From Archegozetes longisetosus (lineage: Eukaryota; Arthropoda; Arachnida; Sarcoptiformes; Trhypochthoniidae): 64,000 bases of DNA. The DNA is taken from positions 13,109,112 through 13,173,111 of the forward strand of contig JAEMBT020000009.1 of the NCBI GenBank assembly GCA_018873245.2, given 5' to 3'. Below, piece by piece: positions 1 through 11,962 of this stretch; the first letter of the stretch is position 1; each line of letters opens with the position of its first letter. A program made the translations under genes and the position numbers. Below the pieces are notes generated by a model, which did not search any database, had not been told where the DNA came from, and was given only the letters and a program-made list of their open reading frames with translations.

Positions 1-741
1 GTACTTATTTCAGGTACTATCCTAATTATTAACGAATATGAGTATTGATGTTTTGTTGAATATATCTATTTTACATTTTACTCATAATGTAAGCGTTAAG
101 CAAACAATGCAAACTTGTAATTACTTTTTAATTTTTAACTCATGATTTGTTTGTTTAGTTTAATAACTAAATCTAATCTAATTTTAGTTAACTTTTACTT
201 TGATTAAGCAGACAAAAAACTAGTCCATACAGTCAACTCTGCTTATAATCAAGTAGGATATAGTCAATAATGAAATATAACCAACACTCTCCAGAATGTT
301 ATTTGGCTCGAAGATTATGCACACTATATCTGATATGATGAACTCGCATTATGATTAACGCACTTCTACTACGTTAGAGTGTTCGTTACAACGAGAAGCG
401 ACTGTACTATAATATTGACATACTTGTCTTGCTAATAGGCAAGATTATGGCTGACGAGTACTTCAGCTTTACTGAAGTGTTATCTAATATTTTAATGAAT
501 TTTAAGCGATTATCTACTGCTTTACTTACTAATGATTGCATAAACACTATTCTTATCTGCTATGAATTGAGTAACTTTTCAATAAGAGATTACCATAAGA
601 ATCACGCTACTGATTTCATAAACAATCTTAAATTAATTTTAAACTTTTCAAATATTAATTCCATAATTTTCATTTTCAATACACAAAATCCTATAATAAT
701 TATCAGGACATAGCTATCAATTTAATAACTATCTATTAAAG
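1..741 (+). other. Intron 2 of the left sorbitol dehydrogenase copy (partial)
   Basis: No coding sequence. The stretch matches the intron at 6636-7483 of the intact right copy, including an internal 175-bp inverted-repeat element, so it is the 3' part of the homologous intron. The exons upstream of it should lie about 100 bp and more to the left of the window. The short open frame at 429-713 is intronic and not supported as a gene. Confidence 0.75.
230..404. mobile_element. 175-bp pogo-like MITE, copy 1
   Basis: Terminal inverted repeats are seen directly: the left end reads CAGTCAACTCTGCTTATAA and the reverse complement of the right end reads CAGTCGCTTCTCGTTGTAA. TA dinucleotides flank both ends (228-229 and 405-406), the target duplication of Tc1/mariner/pogo superfamily elements. 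An equally long copy sits at the same place in the paralogous intron (6995-7169), so this insertion predates the gene duplication. Confidence 0.75.
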
Positions 742-1786
742 TTGCGGCTTTTGTGGATCTGATCTTCATCTATGGGATGATGGCTACGTGTCTGATTTTG
801 TCATCAAAGAGCCATTTGTAATCGGACATGAGGCGTCTGCGAGAGTAGTTGCAGTTGGAGATCGTGTAACAAATCTTAAACCTGGTGATAGAGTTGCTGT
901 AGAGCCAGGCATTCCTTGTTCAAAATGTGAATTTTGCAGAAATGGTCGATACACCTTATGCACCTTTTCTAATCTTCAAACAAGAGGTATACCACCAATG
1001 GATGGATGTCTTCAAAGATATTATACACATCCTTCAGATTTCTGTCACAAGTAATTTCAAATTTTAGATATTATTCATAACATTGATTATCTTGAAATGA
1101 AAACTCAAAATCACTTTGAATTAAGATTACCCGACAATGTTTCTGTGGAAGAGGGGGCGATGTGTGAACCACTTTCTGTTGTTGTCCACGCATAGAAGAA
1201 CTAATGTATCTGTTGGTCACAATGTATTGGTTTGTGGTGCAGGACCTATTGGGATGATGAGCTTCTTGTGTGCAAAAGCATTTGGAGCTAACAAAGTCTT
1301 CATAACTGATATAAACAAGAGTCGATTGAATTAGCTGAAAAACTGGGAGCAGATAAGACTTATTTGATTGATCCGAATAACTTCAATGACTTTGAGTTCA
1401 AAATTATTATGGGTGAATCACCTGATGTTACACTTGAATGTACTGGAAATGAAGAAAGTACTTGTATGGCTGTGTTCGCAACGAAGAATGGTGGCAAAGT
1501 TGGTATCGTTGGTTTAGACACCTGAAAATTAAAGTTCCTATGGTCTATGCAGCCATACACGAAATCGAACTCGTTGGAGTTATGCGCTATAATAACGAGT
1601 TAGTATTTTATTCCCCTAACTTATGCTGCAAAATCTTACTACAATCTCTTAAATTGTCCGATCCCATATGATTTATTATTTGTGAGTTCTGAATCGCTTG
1701 CAATCGGATATTTAAAGTGTTATACATGTACGAAACAATACGATAGAAGCAATCAGTCTGATGAGGAGCTCATTGCTGTGCATTTA

Positions 1787-2399
1787 CGTATGTGTCAGCA
1801 GAAGTCAGTTTAGCAGAAAAGTGTAATATCTCTGTTTTCCTATTCTCAGTTTAGGTTTTAGAAAACCCCTATTTTTCAAAATTATTATGAAAAGCTTCAG
1901 TTCTAGAAATAATTTTCGAGTACACACTTCATGCTCTGCGTAAAAAATATTTTATTATTGATGTAATAGATTCTAAAACTATTTGAAACAATATATTGTA
2001 AATAGGAGTTGTTAAGCCAAATTAGTAGATATATAAGATAAAAAATCTTATTCAACTATTCGAAAGTACGATTAAATAGTTTTATAACTCTACTAATAAG
2101 TTAAATGTTATATGTTTTCAAATTTCAAGATTGAGCTTAAATATTAGTGGAAATGAATGAGGAAAATCTAAAATTTGACCAAATGTTTTTAGTCTTGTTA
2201 TTTTCTATTGACTATTGGTGCTTAAGCTTTTATCTAAATCTGACGATTAATATCAGATTTTTGATTTTACTTTGATAGGTATGAATGAGCTGACAAACCC
2301 CAAGGTTTAGGGATGAGAAAATGAGTTGTAAAATTGATTTTAACCTGTTTCTGCTAAACTGACTGTATAAAATGCCATTCTGCGAAACTGACACCAATC
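1787..2399. mobile_element. 613-bp non-autonomous DNA element with 9-bp target duplication
   Basis: The sequence GTGCATTTA occurs on both sides (1778-1786 and 2400-2408). The paralogous intron has the related site only once (ATGCATTTA near 8533), that is, an unoccupied target. Ends carry imperfect inverted repeats: GTCAGTTTAGCAGAA inside the left end and GTCAGTTTCGCAGAA as the reverse complement of the right end. There is no coding capacity. An 8-9 bp duplication suggests the hAT or Mutator superfamily; I cannot decide which. Confidence 0.7.
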
Positions 2400-2423
2400 G
2401 TGCATTTAAGGCACACACATACA

Positions 2424-2530
2424 CTCTTAGCTATTAATACAGTATATAATGTGCTTTTTTCATTAAGTCCATTTTTAGAAATATATGTGTAATCTGCTGG
2501 ACACACCCAAACGCATCACTATACTGTAGT
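2424..2530. repeat. Dispersed repeat shared by both SORD introns and an intergenic site
   Basis: A segment beginning with CTTAGCTATTAATACA and ending near the CAACGCATCRCT motif is found here, at 8558-8665 in the paralogous intron, and in a more diverged form at 5258-5360 outside the genes. The third copy shows that it is a dispersed repeat rather than only part of the tandem duplication. Its family is unknown. Confidence 0.6.
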
Positions 2531-3274
2531 TGTTATTGAATAATAATAGGTGTTTAGCTATACAGTAATGCAAGGCTTGAATTGTATACCCGATTATGAA
2601 CAATTCAGGACGCGCTGTAACAAATTGTACCTAAAATTGACAATTTGAGACATATTTGAAGAAGTATCAGGAACGGTGTATCTGTTCAGTGAAAATGGTT
2701 ATATTCCTGACATGTACTGCTTCATGTCTTACGATACTGTTGCTAATCAATTAATTTTTTATAAGTCTAATCTCTTATTTTTCAGTTTTCCTCTTGCAAT
2801 TCAGTTGATCGCCAGTGGAAAAGTTAATTTGAAACCACTGGTTACACATAAATTCAAAATTGAGGAAGCAATAGATGCGTTGGCACTAATGAAAAGAAAT
2901 TTACCGGGAACATTAAAAATTATGGCTCAGTATTAATGATTCGATGTTTTATCATTAATATTTTGTCTAATTAAAATGAATATTAATTTTCAAGTACTTA
3001 TGTACCTGTCAATAGCTGAATGGATTTAAAACTCTTATGACTGTTATTCAATAAACTAAATTTATTGGTTTGTTAGTTATGGACAAGTTTATTTTTCTCG
3101 AGCTTAAGCTTAAGCTTGCTTAAGCTTCATTTTCACTTTGTGAGCTTGAGCTAAACTTGTGAACATATAATTTCTAAATTTGTATCCATTGGAAAAAATA
3201 TTATTTATAAAGTTTTTTATTGAGTTTGTTCACTTTCTTGCTCATTACTTTCAGAAGACATTATTTCAGTATTT

Positions 3275-3835
3275 ATCGATCGAATTCAGTCGAAACTCTC
3301 AAGACCTTTAAATATACAAATTTTGATTATGTAATAAATTCGCAAACTAATAAATTTGATCAATCTCCTCAAAATATTATCTAAATATCATTTTCTGTTT
3401 AGATTATTTCTCTCTACGAAAAACTTTTAATTTTGCAAAAAAATCAATTTCGATCCAATTTATCTCGGTTTTCATAAAACGGAGATATCAATTGATATCT
3501 TGCATGACTCATATATCATTGAAAACCAATTTAAAACATTACTATTTCTGTACTTTCAATAATGACTAAAATTGTGACTCTAATTTCAATCGAGTGTTGA
3601 CTCTCGAAAGATTCGACCACTACTATGAGTGAACAGTTAATTAGCATCTCCTGGTTTTAACGTAGAAATAGTGCCAAAAGTTTTGTAAAAAACTTTTTCA
3701 ACTGGTAATCAGTTAGATATAATCAACTTTTAAAAAGTTTCTCTAAAGTATTGATTGATGCAAACTTTGACTTTGGACTGAACACAAAGCAAAACTAATT
3801 CATATTGAATGAAATATCAATAAAGATATACTTTT
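3275..3835 (+). repeat. 3' flank of the tandem duplication, left copy
   Basis: About 560 bp that match 12070-12615 in the same orientation, with few differences over long stretches (for example the segment around CTCCTGGTTTTAACGTAG at 3648 and 12427). It follows the left SORD copy exactly as the other follows the right copy once the inserted pogo element is removed. I read it as the downstream part of one duplicated unit, not as a pair of LTRs, because host genes lie between the copies. Confidence 0.8.
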
Positions 3836-4242
3836 TTGAAGAAGAAGAATCTTAGGTTTAAGAAAAACACTAAAAGATATACATTAAGACATATACACAT
3901 ATAAGTTTTGATTTCATATAACTATTCAACTCTTAATAAATGGCAAAATAATATAGAGATAAGTAATTCATAAGTCTTATTGCGAAAAGTATTTAGATTT
4001 TAGCTACTACGACAACATATGAGAATAATGACATATGTCTACTTTACAAATAGCTATTAGTGCTAACTCTGATTCACATTAATCTGTACTGAGTCAAGCT
4101 AGAAGTTTGATAGGGTTATCAAATTAGGATTAATTCTAAAAGTTTTAGTATTGAGATTCCCTTTCTATTTCAATGTAGTGCTTAATGTTTTTATACTCTT
4201 AATCTTAAACCCAAGGCTCAGATTCAAAAAAGTATTCACATA

Positions 4243-4765
4243 CTGTCCGTTTTTAAAAACTAAACTCAGACTTTGCAGTTAACACTTCTTTGTCTTTGGA
4301 AATGTGAGTCAAAAGTGAAACTGCTTACTCATTGACTGAAATTTGAATGTTTGAAAATAAACCTTTAATAATGAACTATAATGTTACAAGCATATTTGAG
4401 AACCGTAATAGGCGTCGCCTATTATGCTTTTTATTCGCTACACTTCCAGTTTCATCAAACTTTGATTCACTTCTAAGAATAGTTGCATTGGCCGGTCTAG
4501 TCTTACCAAGTTTTTCAATTAAAACTCAGCTCTAACCTTATCACAACATTTAGTTAACAAATGAGTTTTCAAAATAAAAATCTTTCTTTTGTTGTGAACA
4601 TTGTTTTTATGATTAAAAGTGTTTTTAATTCAAAATCAATGACTAAGTGATCAAATTTTGTTTTATATATTTTAAATTTACTCATCAGTAAGTTCTGATT
4701 CATGAGTATAAATAAAGAAAAATTGTTATAAGGATTTGAGTTTAGTTTTTAAAAAACGGACAGTG
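4243..4765. mobile_element. 523-bp inverted-repeat element (mariner-like MITE)
   Basis: The left end reads CTGTCCGTTTTTAAAAACTA and the right end, reverse complemented, reads CACTGTCCGTTTTTTAAAAA, continuing for about 30 bp on each side. TA is found next to both ends, but the two ends are offset by about 2 bp, so exact limits are uncertain. The interior has no transposase and is AT-rich. The TA target and the CACTGTCC start are consistent with a non-autonomous Tc1/mariner-type element. Confidence 0.65.
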
Positions 4766-5612
4766 TATTAGACTAAACTCAAATTTTATCAAAAAACAAC
4801 TTTGCGAATGACCAATCTTAAGAAAGCAGTCATAGATTAAATTTAGCTAAGCATAGAGTTTAATGAAAGTTTCGAAATAGAAAGATAATCATTTCTGAAG
4901 TTTAGTCGATATTAACTATTTAGCTGTAAACTTGATTCTCGATTCTGCCAAATACCGGTTAGTATTTAGATTTCTTATCTGTATAGCCTTGTAAAATACT
5001 ACTTATTATCAGTAGAGCAATATTAAACATAATTTTATTTCTATGATTACAAACCGTTAAATGTTCCATTTTTAAGTCTGTTTTCAGTCAGCCAGCTCTC
5101 AAAGAACACATCAAATTAAAGACCACTATTGAGTAAGGTTTCCGATTGTAACGAATATATTAATAAATGAAAAGTACAGTCTAAAACTTAACACTCAGCA
5201 ATGGATGCAAATAGAACGTAATAGAGAGTTGGTTCTCAAACATCCTGACACACGCTCATAGCTATTAATACATACACAATGTGTTTTACTTTTGGATACA
5301 CTCGAATAAATCTGTTAACAAACCTTTGGATACATCCAAACGCATCACTTCACTCCAGTTTGAGTTGCCAAACCTCAAAAGAGGTCAAAATTATGTAAAA
5401 ATTTCAAAAATTTGAGTCATTTGTTTTGCTGAATTGAAATTAGCGCAGAATACAACAGTTTTTAACAGTCATTAAACTCACTGCAACTCATGTTGTAGGT
5501 GATTTTAGCATATTTCTGCTTTAAACTTAGTAGTTGTTATAATTATTGTAAAGATGATATTATAGTTCTAGATTTTCTTCATACAAAGTTTGAGTAAGCT
5601 TTAAATTAAGTC

Positions 5613-5615
<3 letters not shown>

Positions 5616-5660
<45 letters not shown>
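5616..5660. repeat. AG microsatellite
   Basis: Uninterrupted AG dinucleotides. Similar AG/CT tracts occur at 11345-11380, 25541-25572, 54607-54654, 55324-55365 and 55803-55822. Confidence 0.95.
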
Positions 5661-5664
<4 letters not shown>

Positions 5665-6102
5665 CGTGGCAACGCTACTCCAGTTGCTATCCACTATTAA
5701 TAAGTTTTTAACTCTATGTCATAGACTGTTTTCTTAATTATTTTAAGCCAAAAGGAAAAGATAATTAAAATAGATGTACAAATAAGGCGAATGAGAAAGG
5801 GATGAGTTGGCAACAGTTACCACACATGCTTAAAAGTGTACCTTTCAATTTTATTCAAAAGAAATAGTTGAGTGCTTATGAAAAACTAATCTATTTGACG
5901 CACCTCATTCATATATAGAGATATTTTTAGATTACTAATCAATCAAGGAAGATGAAAACATTCACTTATTTCAGACTTGACATCTTATTTACAGCCTCAA
6001 ACCATTTTATATATTAAGGTTGATCATTCAATATCAGTCTTTTTATCTCAGTTTAGTCAGTATGTAAACAGTTACTAATCGTTTTCTAGTAATTAGTATA
6101 TA

Positions 6103-6274
6103 CAATAATATCTCAATATAGTGAACCTCCTAATTGTGAATCCTCGTTATAGTGACAGCAATGGCATGTAACCGACACATAACAACTAATGATGAATAAT
6201 TTTTACAGTGAAACCTCCCCATAGCGAATGTTAATTATTGGTGGTCAGTCATTCAATATATGGAGTGATTACTG
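6103..6274. mobile_element. 172-bp pogo-like MITE upstream of SORD
   Basis: The left end (AATAATATCTCAATATAGTG) and the reverse complement of the right end (CAGTAATCACTCCATATAT) form imperfect inverted repeats, with TA on both sides. Length and end motif agree with the 175-bp copies at 230-404 and 6995-7169. The ATAGTGAAC and GTTATAGTG motifs typical of this family recur inside. It lies about 170 bp before the SORD start codon and so could overlap the promoter. Confidence 0.6.
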
Positions 6275-6443
6275 TAATAAAAAATATCAATAGCTATCTA
6301 ATTACTTTTAATTTTAAGAGTCATTACGTAAGAGCTATATTCTTATCAGTATTGGCCAATCTTTCAAATATAAGAGCAGAAATCATATTAGTTTAAGATA
6401 GTTGTCGTATTAGAGCTCATTCTGTTAACTATTGCGTTAAGCT

Positions 6444-9055
6444 ATGGAACATTTGAAACACATTGAAAATGTAGATAACTTATCCCTTGTAATACATTCA
6501 AAGGGAGACTTACGATTAGAACAAACACCTATTCCAGAAAAACTAAAGCCAGATGGTAAGTCATAGATATAATAGAAATCAATTATATTAATGTTGAAAA
6601 CTTTTCGTTTTAGAATGTCTGCTCCAAACACACAGGTATGTTATTAAGTATAACAATTATTGTCAAATGTTGTTTTAAAGTCACTTTTATTTACTATTCA
6701 AACTTTATAAAGTTTTGTAGTTTGTGTAATAAAACAATCTGATAAAATGATTAGTTACACATTTAGTCTATATAGAATTAATACTTAAATGTAGTTAGGC
6801 CCTTATTTCAGATGCTATCACAATTATTAACAAATATGACTATTAATAATTTGGTGCATTCGTAATGTAAGTGTTCAAAAGCAGATAATACAATCTAATG
6901 ATTTTTGCTTATAACTTATGGTTATTTAATACCTAAATCTAACCTAACTTTAGTTAACTTTTACTTTGATTAAGCGGTCAAAAGCTAGCCCTTACAGCCA
7001 ACTCTGCTTATAATCAAGTGGGATATAGTCAATAATGAGTAATAATCAACACTCTTCAAAAAGTTATTCGGCTCGAAGACTATGCACACTATATCTGGTA
7101 TAATGAACTCGCATTATAACTAACGCACCTCTAATGCACAAAAGTGTTCATTATAACGAGTAGCGACTGTACTATAATATTGAGGCATACTTGTCTTACT
7201 AATAGGCAAGATTATGACTGACGAGTACTTCAGCTTTACTGAAGTTTTATCTAATATTTTAATGAATTTTAAGCGATTATCTGCTGATGTTTTGCTTACT
7301 ATTGATTGCATAAACACTCTATTCTTATCAGCTATAAGTTACGTAACTCTACAATAAAAGATTACCATAAGAATCACGCGACTGATTCCTATAAATAATC
7401 TTAAATTAATTTCATTTTCAATACACAAAATCGTATAACTATTATCAGGACATAGCTATCAATTTAATAACTATTTATTAAAGTTGTGGCTTTTGTGGAA
7501 CTGATCTTCATCTGTGGGATGATGGCTACTTGTCTGATTTTGTCGTCAAAGAGCCATTGGTCATCGGACATGAAACGTCTGCGACAGTTGTTGCAGTTGG
7601 AGACAAAGTAACAAATCTTAAACCTGGCGATAGAGTTGCTGTAGAGCCAGCTATTCCTTGTTTGAGATGTGACTTTTGTAGAGCTGGTCGATACAACTTG
7701 TGTCCCATTTCTAATACTCAAGCAAGAGGTTTACCACCAATGGATGGATGCCTTCGAAGATATTATGCGCATCGTTCAGATTTCTGTCATAAGTAATTTC
7801 AAATTTTAGATTTTGTTCATAACTTTGATTGTTCTGAAATGAATGTTGAAAATAACTTTGAATTAAGATTACCCGACAATGTTTCGTGGGAAGAGGGGGC
7901 GATGTGTGAGCCATTTTCTGTTGTTGTCCACGCATGTCGAAGAACCAATGTATCTGTTGGTCACAATGTATTGGTATGTGGTGCAGGAGCTATGGGAATG
8001 ATGAGTTTCTTGTGTGCAAAAGCATTTGGAGCCAACAAAGTCTTCATAACTGATATAAACAAGAGTCGATTGGAATTAGCTGAAAAACTGGGAGCAGATA
8101 AGACCTATTTAATTGATCCAAACAACTTCAATGATTTTGAGTTCGCACAAAAGGTTATTGAAGATATGGGAGATTCACCTGATGTAACACTTGAATGCAC
8201 TGGAAATGGAGCAAGTATTTCTATGGGTGTGTATGCAACGAAAAACGGTGGCAAAGTTGGTTTGGTTGGTTTAGGACCTCTCAAAGTTAATGTTCCTCTC
8301 GTGTATTCATCCTTGCGCGAAATCGATCTGATTGGAATTTGTCGTTTCAAAGATGAGTATTCTACTCCTTACCTATGCTGCAAATTGTTCACGCAACGTC
8401 TCAAGTCGTCCGATTCCGTATGATTTATTACTCTGACCTCTCAAGTGTTTGTAATTGAATATTTAAAGTGCTATATATGTATGAGACAAATCGATAGATA
8501 CGATCAGAGTCTGATGAAATGCTCATTGCTATGCATTTAGGATACGTTTCCTCACATACTCTTAGCTATTAATACAGTACATAATGTGCTTTTTAGTATT
8601 AAATCTATAAATATTATAAATATACGAATAACCTGTTGGACACATTCCAACGCATCGCTTTACTTCAGTTGTCATCGATCAAAAATAAGTTTTTAACTGT
8701 ACAATAATGTAAATGCTTCGATTGCATACCCGATTGTGAATAAGTCAGGACTGTCTGTAACAAATGATATATGATATGGACAACTTTAGACATATTTAAA
8801 GATGTATCAGAAACGGTGAATCTGTGCTGTCGACACATACTTCATGCCTTACGAAAATATTGTCAATCAAATAATTTCAATAAATCTTATCTCTTGTATT
8901 TCAGTTATCCTCTCGCGATTCAGTTGTTGGCCAGTGGAAAAGTCAATTTGAAGCCGTTGGTTACAAATAAATTCAAAATTGAGGAAGCAATTGAAGCGTT
9001 GAGTTTAATGAAAAGAAATGTGGAGGGAACTTTAAAAATTATGGTTCAGTATTAA
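6444..9055 (+). CDS. SORD: Sorbitol dehydrogenase, intact right tandem copy
   Basis: Zinc-dependent, NAD-linked medium-chain dehydrogenase that oxidises sorbitol to fructose in the cytosolic polyol pathway. Exons: 6444-6555, 6614-6635, 7484-7792, 7868-8356, 8905-9055; every junction is GT-AG, phases agree, and the joined frame is 360 residues, close to the usual 350-360. Catalytic zinc ligands are Cys49 (CGFCGTD), His74-Glu75 (GHETS) and Glu162 (CEPFS). A structural-zinc cluster, Cys104/107/110/118, is present as in many invertebrate enzymes but not in the human one. The Rossmann loop VCGAGAMG with an acidic residue after the second strand (ITDIN) favours NAD over NADP. The start is the first ATG of exon 1. 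A polyadenylation signal AATAAA lies at 9094. The broken paralogue is at 742-2936. Confidence 0.92.
6995..7169. mobile_element. 175-bp pogo-like MITE, copy 2 (in SORD intron 2)
   Basis: Same length and position within the intron as 230-404, flanked by TA at 6993-6994 and 7170-7171. The left end reads CAGCCAACTCTGCTTATAA; the right end contains TTATAACGAGTAGCGACTG. Both gene copies inherited this insertion from their common ancestor. Confidence 0.75.
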
Positions 9056-9485
9056 TGATTCGAATTGTTATGATGAATATTGTAGTTTATGCTTAATAAA
9101 AATAAACTTTAATTTTCAAGTACAGCCTACCCTGTACATAGTGAATCCGTTAATCATGAACACTCACTTACAGTGAAACATTTCTTATACACCATCAGTA
9201 GAATATAGTATGTATATAATGAACTATTCTCAGCAAACTGTAAAACTTTTCGCTTAGACAATTGAAGTTTCAAATAATTGATGATCCGATTAATATTAAT
9301 ACACATACTGTAAAGATGGTTACAAATAAAAACGTGCTAGCATTTCGTTAGAAAACAGAATCAAAATTATAAAACATATTCCACATAAAATAGATTACGA
9401 CCTCATTTAACAAAAGCATAAATTCAATAGCAAATTAGCCATTTGTTCGATTATTAAAATAAGAATAAATTGATTGCAATTTCGA

Positions 9486-9716
9486 ATAAATTTCAAATTT
9501 CTAGTAAATTTCTAGTAAATTTCGAGTAAGAATTCTAAATTTCTAGTAATTTCAAATTTCGAGAATTTCAGTAAATTTCTAAATTTGAGTAAATTTCGAG
9601 TAAATTTCGAGTAAATTTCTAGTAAATTTCTAGTAAATTTCGGTAAATTTCGAGTAAATTTCGTAAATTTCTGTAAATTTGAAAATTTCGAGTAAATTTC
9701 GAGTAAATTTCGAGTA
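9486..9716. repeat. Minisatellite, unit about 11 bp (GTAAATTTCKA)
   Basis: About 20 imperfect copies of GTAAATTTCGA or GTAAATTTCTA in tandem, with truncated units mixed in. It lies inside the decayed pogo element. Confidence 0.9.
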
Positions 9717-9849
9717 ATTAAGAAGGTATGAAGTAGTCGAAAAGAAAGTTCAAGTTACGCATAATTCGATTAAGCATTTATACTTCGGATCAAAGTAAGA
9801 GGCAATAAAGGCGTTTATTAATGGACAGATTCTAAGTACCATGCCAATT

Positions 9850-10720
9850 ATTTGGCCAAACAACTCAATACTAATAACTTTAGTATTGTGCACATTTCGT
9901 CTTGTCAACTGAAATAATTTGAAGTATGAAAAGAATTTGGAGAATCAGAATATGTTAATGGCAATACTGTGACTGAATGGAAAGTAATCTAAGAGATATA
10001 TCTCTTTATGAACTGAAAAATATATGGAATATTAACGAAACATATTGACATTCACGACTGATTCACAATAAAACTCATGCTTTATCAGAAGAGTCATCAA
10101 AAGACGCAATGAAAAGACAAAGTTACAGTTCTACCGTTAGTCAATTGAGAAGGCTTTGAAAGGCTACCCATGGTGATTGGGAAGAGTAAAGATCTACGTC
10201 GTTTAGCAAGTATTAAGAATTCGCCCGTTTGGTTATACTTACACAACAAAACAGCTTGGATCACATCTGAGGTTTTCGAATAAATAAGATAGAAAAGAAA
10301 TATTTTAGCAATGCTCGATAATTGTATCTGAATTTAATGGAAATAAAACAAGTTTTTTCCTCCAAACTCAGCCTCGTTTGCAAGCACTAGATTTAGGTAT
10401 AATGAGTTTCAGACAATCTATCAAAACAAAATGCTTGAATTTATCATTGAATCATTTTATTAAACCAAGAATTTTGTGCAATTATAAAGGATAACATACT
10501 ATTGAAAGCTAATTATATGCTTGATTCAGATATTAAAGAAATACCGGATTCAGTTTTCAGTAACTGTTTTAAAGAAAGTGGTAGTGTTTTCGATGATGCC
10601 TACGAACAGAATAACAATCAGTTTGTCGAACAATTATTTGCACAAATTTGTATATCATTAATGATAGACTAAATCTCAAGTTCAAAGATTATGAAGTATT
10701 AGTTTCTATCTGTTTAATGA
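9850..10720 (+). pseudogene. Pogo/Tigger (CENP-B-like) transposase remnant
   Basis: No long frame survives; fragments in shifting frames line up in the order expected for the family. Around 10050-10120 there is a degraded catalytic block ending in KDKVTVL. At 10165-10290 follow the conserved VIGKSK segment and the NKTAWITSEVF block, and at about 10352-10410 FFLQTQPRLQALDLGIMSF, equivalent to the region around the second catalytic aspartate. Stop codons are frequent, so it cannot encode an active enzyme. The identification comes from my memory of the family pattern, not from a search. Confidence 0.75.
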
Positions 10721-11342
10721 ATCTGAAAAAATTTGATCCCGAGAATTGAGAATTCTTGAATTCCATATAAAAAATAATATGTGAAAATATTTTATCTACT
10801 TGCATTTAAATTCAATAAAATAAATTGGGATAACCGTTCAATAAGTAAAAGCTTTAATTTCAAATTTATTTAACAGATCTATTTTGATTAAAAATTGCTC
10901 CTTTTACGTATCAATCTTTGGTTAAATACATTTTTAGGTATTTACAACCTTTAAATTTAGAATTATTTATCAAATATTTATTTTCTAACCTAGTCATACG
11001 ATATCTTTCTTTGATCAACATTGAAACAAAAATATTTCAAAATTAAGGGTTAGTTATTGAGATTAAATTGATAAGAATGTTCTTCGAGACTCGATTGAGT
11101 CCCGAGGCGCCCTTCGATTGACACTCGAGAAATCATACCATACTCTAGTTTCTATCGATGACGATACTATTTGAAGACAAGAATTGACCGACGAAAAAAT
11201 TGTTGCAATTGGTAAAACTCTGCAGGATATTCAATGAGACTTAAGTGATATAGAAGTAGAAGAGTCAGCGTGACTCATATGACTCAAAGTTTTTAATAAG
11301 AACAGATACACTCGAAAATGTATTGCATTAAAGGCTTCACTT

Positions 11343-11383
<41 letters not shown>

Positions 11384-11962
11384 ACTGATAGCAGTTATTA
11401 TGATCAGCTGAATAAATTTGAAAATTTGGTTCTTAAAAGCAATAAAAGTTGCAGACAGAATTATTACCGATTACTTTGTTGAAAATAAATAACTTTTGAT
11501 GAAAAATTAATAATTTAAGAGTAAAACTGATATTTTGAATGGGTGTTAGAGTTGTTCTTCCTTGAAAAAGTTGATATACCTCGCGACAAAAAAATCAGCA
11601 AAATTTTCACCTCAAATTGATCACAAGAATGCATTTGATTCTAATTATTACAATTAAAAAGAAACAATAATTTAATTCGATCTCCTTCTGCAGCTATACG
11701 CCTTTTAGTGCGCTCTTTCATACTTTTGTTAAACGACTCCTACATGTCTAATTACAAATTGTCTCATATTTAGTCTATTTTTGCGACCCACAGTTGACAT
11801 TTTTTGGTTCTTCTTTCTCAATATCCTTCTTCATAAGTGTTAATCATTTTAAAAATTAATTTTCAAAATATGCAATGAGTTTCCAGATTTTATTGTCGTA
11901 AGGGTTACTGAATTTCAGTTATAATGAACGCTTTTGACGTTCACCATATACGAGATAGACTT

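Larger units (their letters stand above)
742..2936 (+). pseudogene. Sorbitol dehydrogenase pseudogene (left tandem copy, exons 3-5)
   Basis: Three exon remnants match the intact gene at 6444-9055: exon 3 at 742-1050, exon 4 at 1126-1598, exon 5 at 2786-2936. Exon 3 is open and keeps the catalytic zinc ligands (CGFCGSD, GHEAS) and the four structural cysteines. Exon 4 is broken: near 1190 a 2-nt loss turns the HACRR region into a stop (HA then TAG), a 1-nt loss near 1328 shifts the frame again, and more bases are lost near 1400 and 1450. Exon 5 is open to its normal stop. Splice sites remain recognisable and intron 4 is enlarged by a 613-bp insertion. I infer a recently decayed paralogue; exons 1-2 lie outside the window. 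Polyol-pathway function is therefore not expected from this copy. Confidence 0.88.
3836..6102. other. Intergenic region, repeats only
   Basis: No open frame or splice pattern looks like a gene. The interval contains an inverted-repeat element (4243-4765), an AG microsatellite (5616-5660) and the third copy of the dispersed repeat (5258-5360). The remainder is unremarkable AT-rich sequence. Confidence 0.6.
9123..11962 (+). mobile_element. Decayed pogo/Tigger-type transposon, about 2.8 kb
   Basis: TA flanks both sides (9121-9122, 11963-11964). The left copy of the duplicated unit has the uninterrupted site at 2995-2996 (left flank TTTTCAAG in both; right flanks CTTATGTACCTGTCAATAG and CTCATCTGACTGCCAATAG correspond). 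Ends are inverted and resemble the MITE ends: left CAGCCTACCCTGTACATAGTG, right reverse complement AAGTCTATCTCGTATATGG. The interior at about 9850-10720 translates, with many stops and shifts, to pieces typical of the pogo/Tigger DDE transposase: MVIGKSKDLRRL, then NKTAWITSEVF, then QALDLGIMSF. It also holds a minisatellite (9486-9716) and a CT tract. Confidence 0.82.

Noticed and set aside
788-1054. Exon 3 of the left SORD copy as a separate short gene
   Set aside because: It is an exon of the decayed paralogue; the ATG-like start lies inside the conserved domain.
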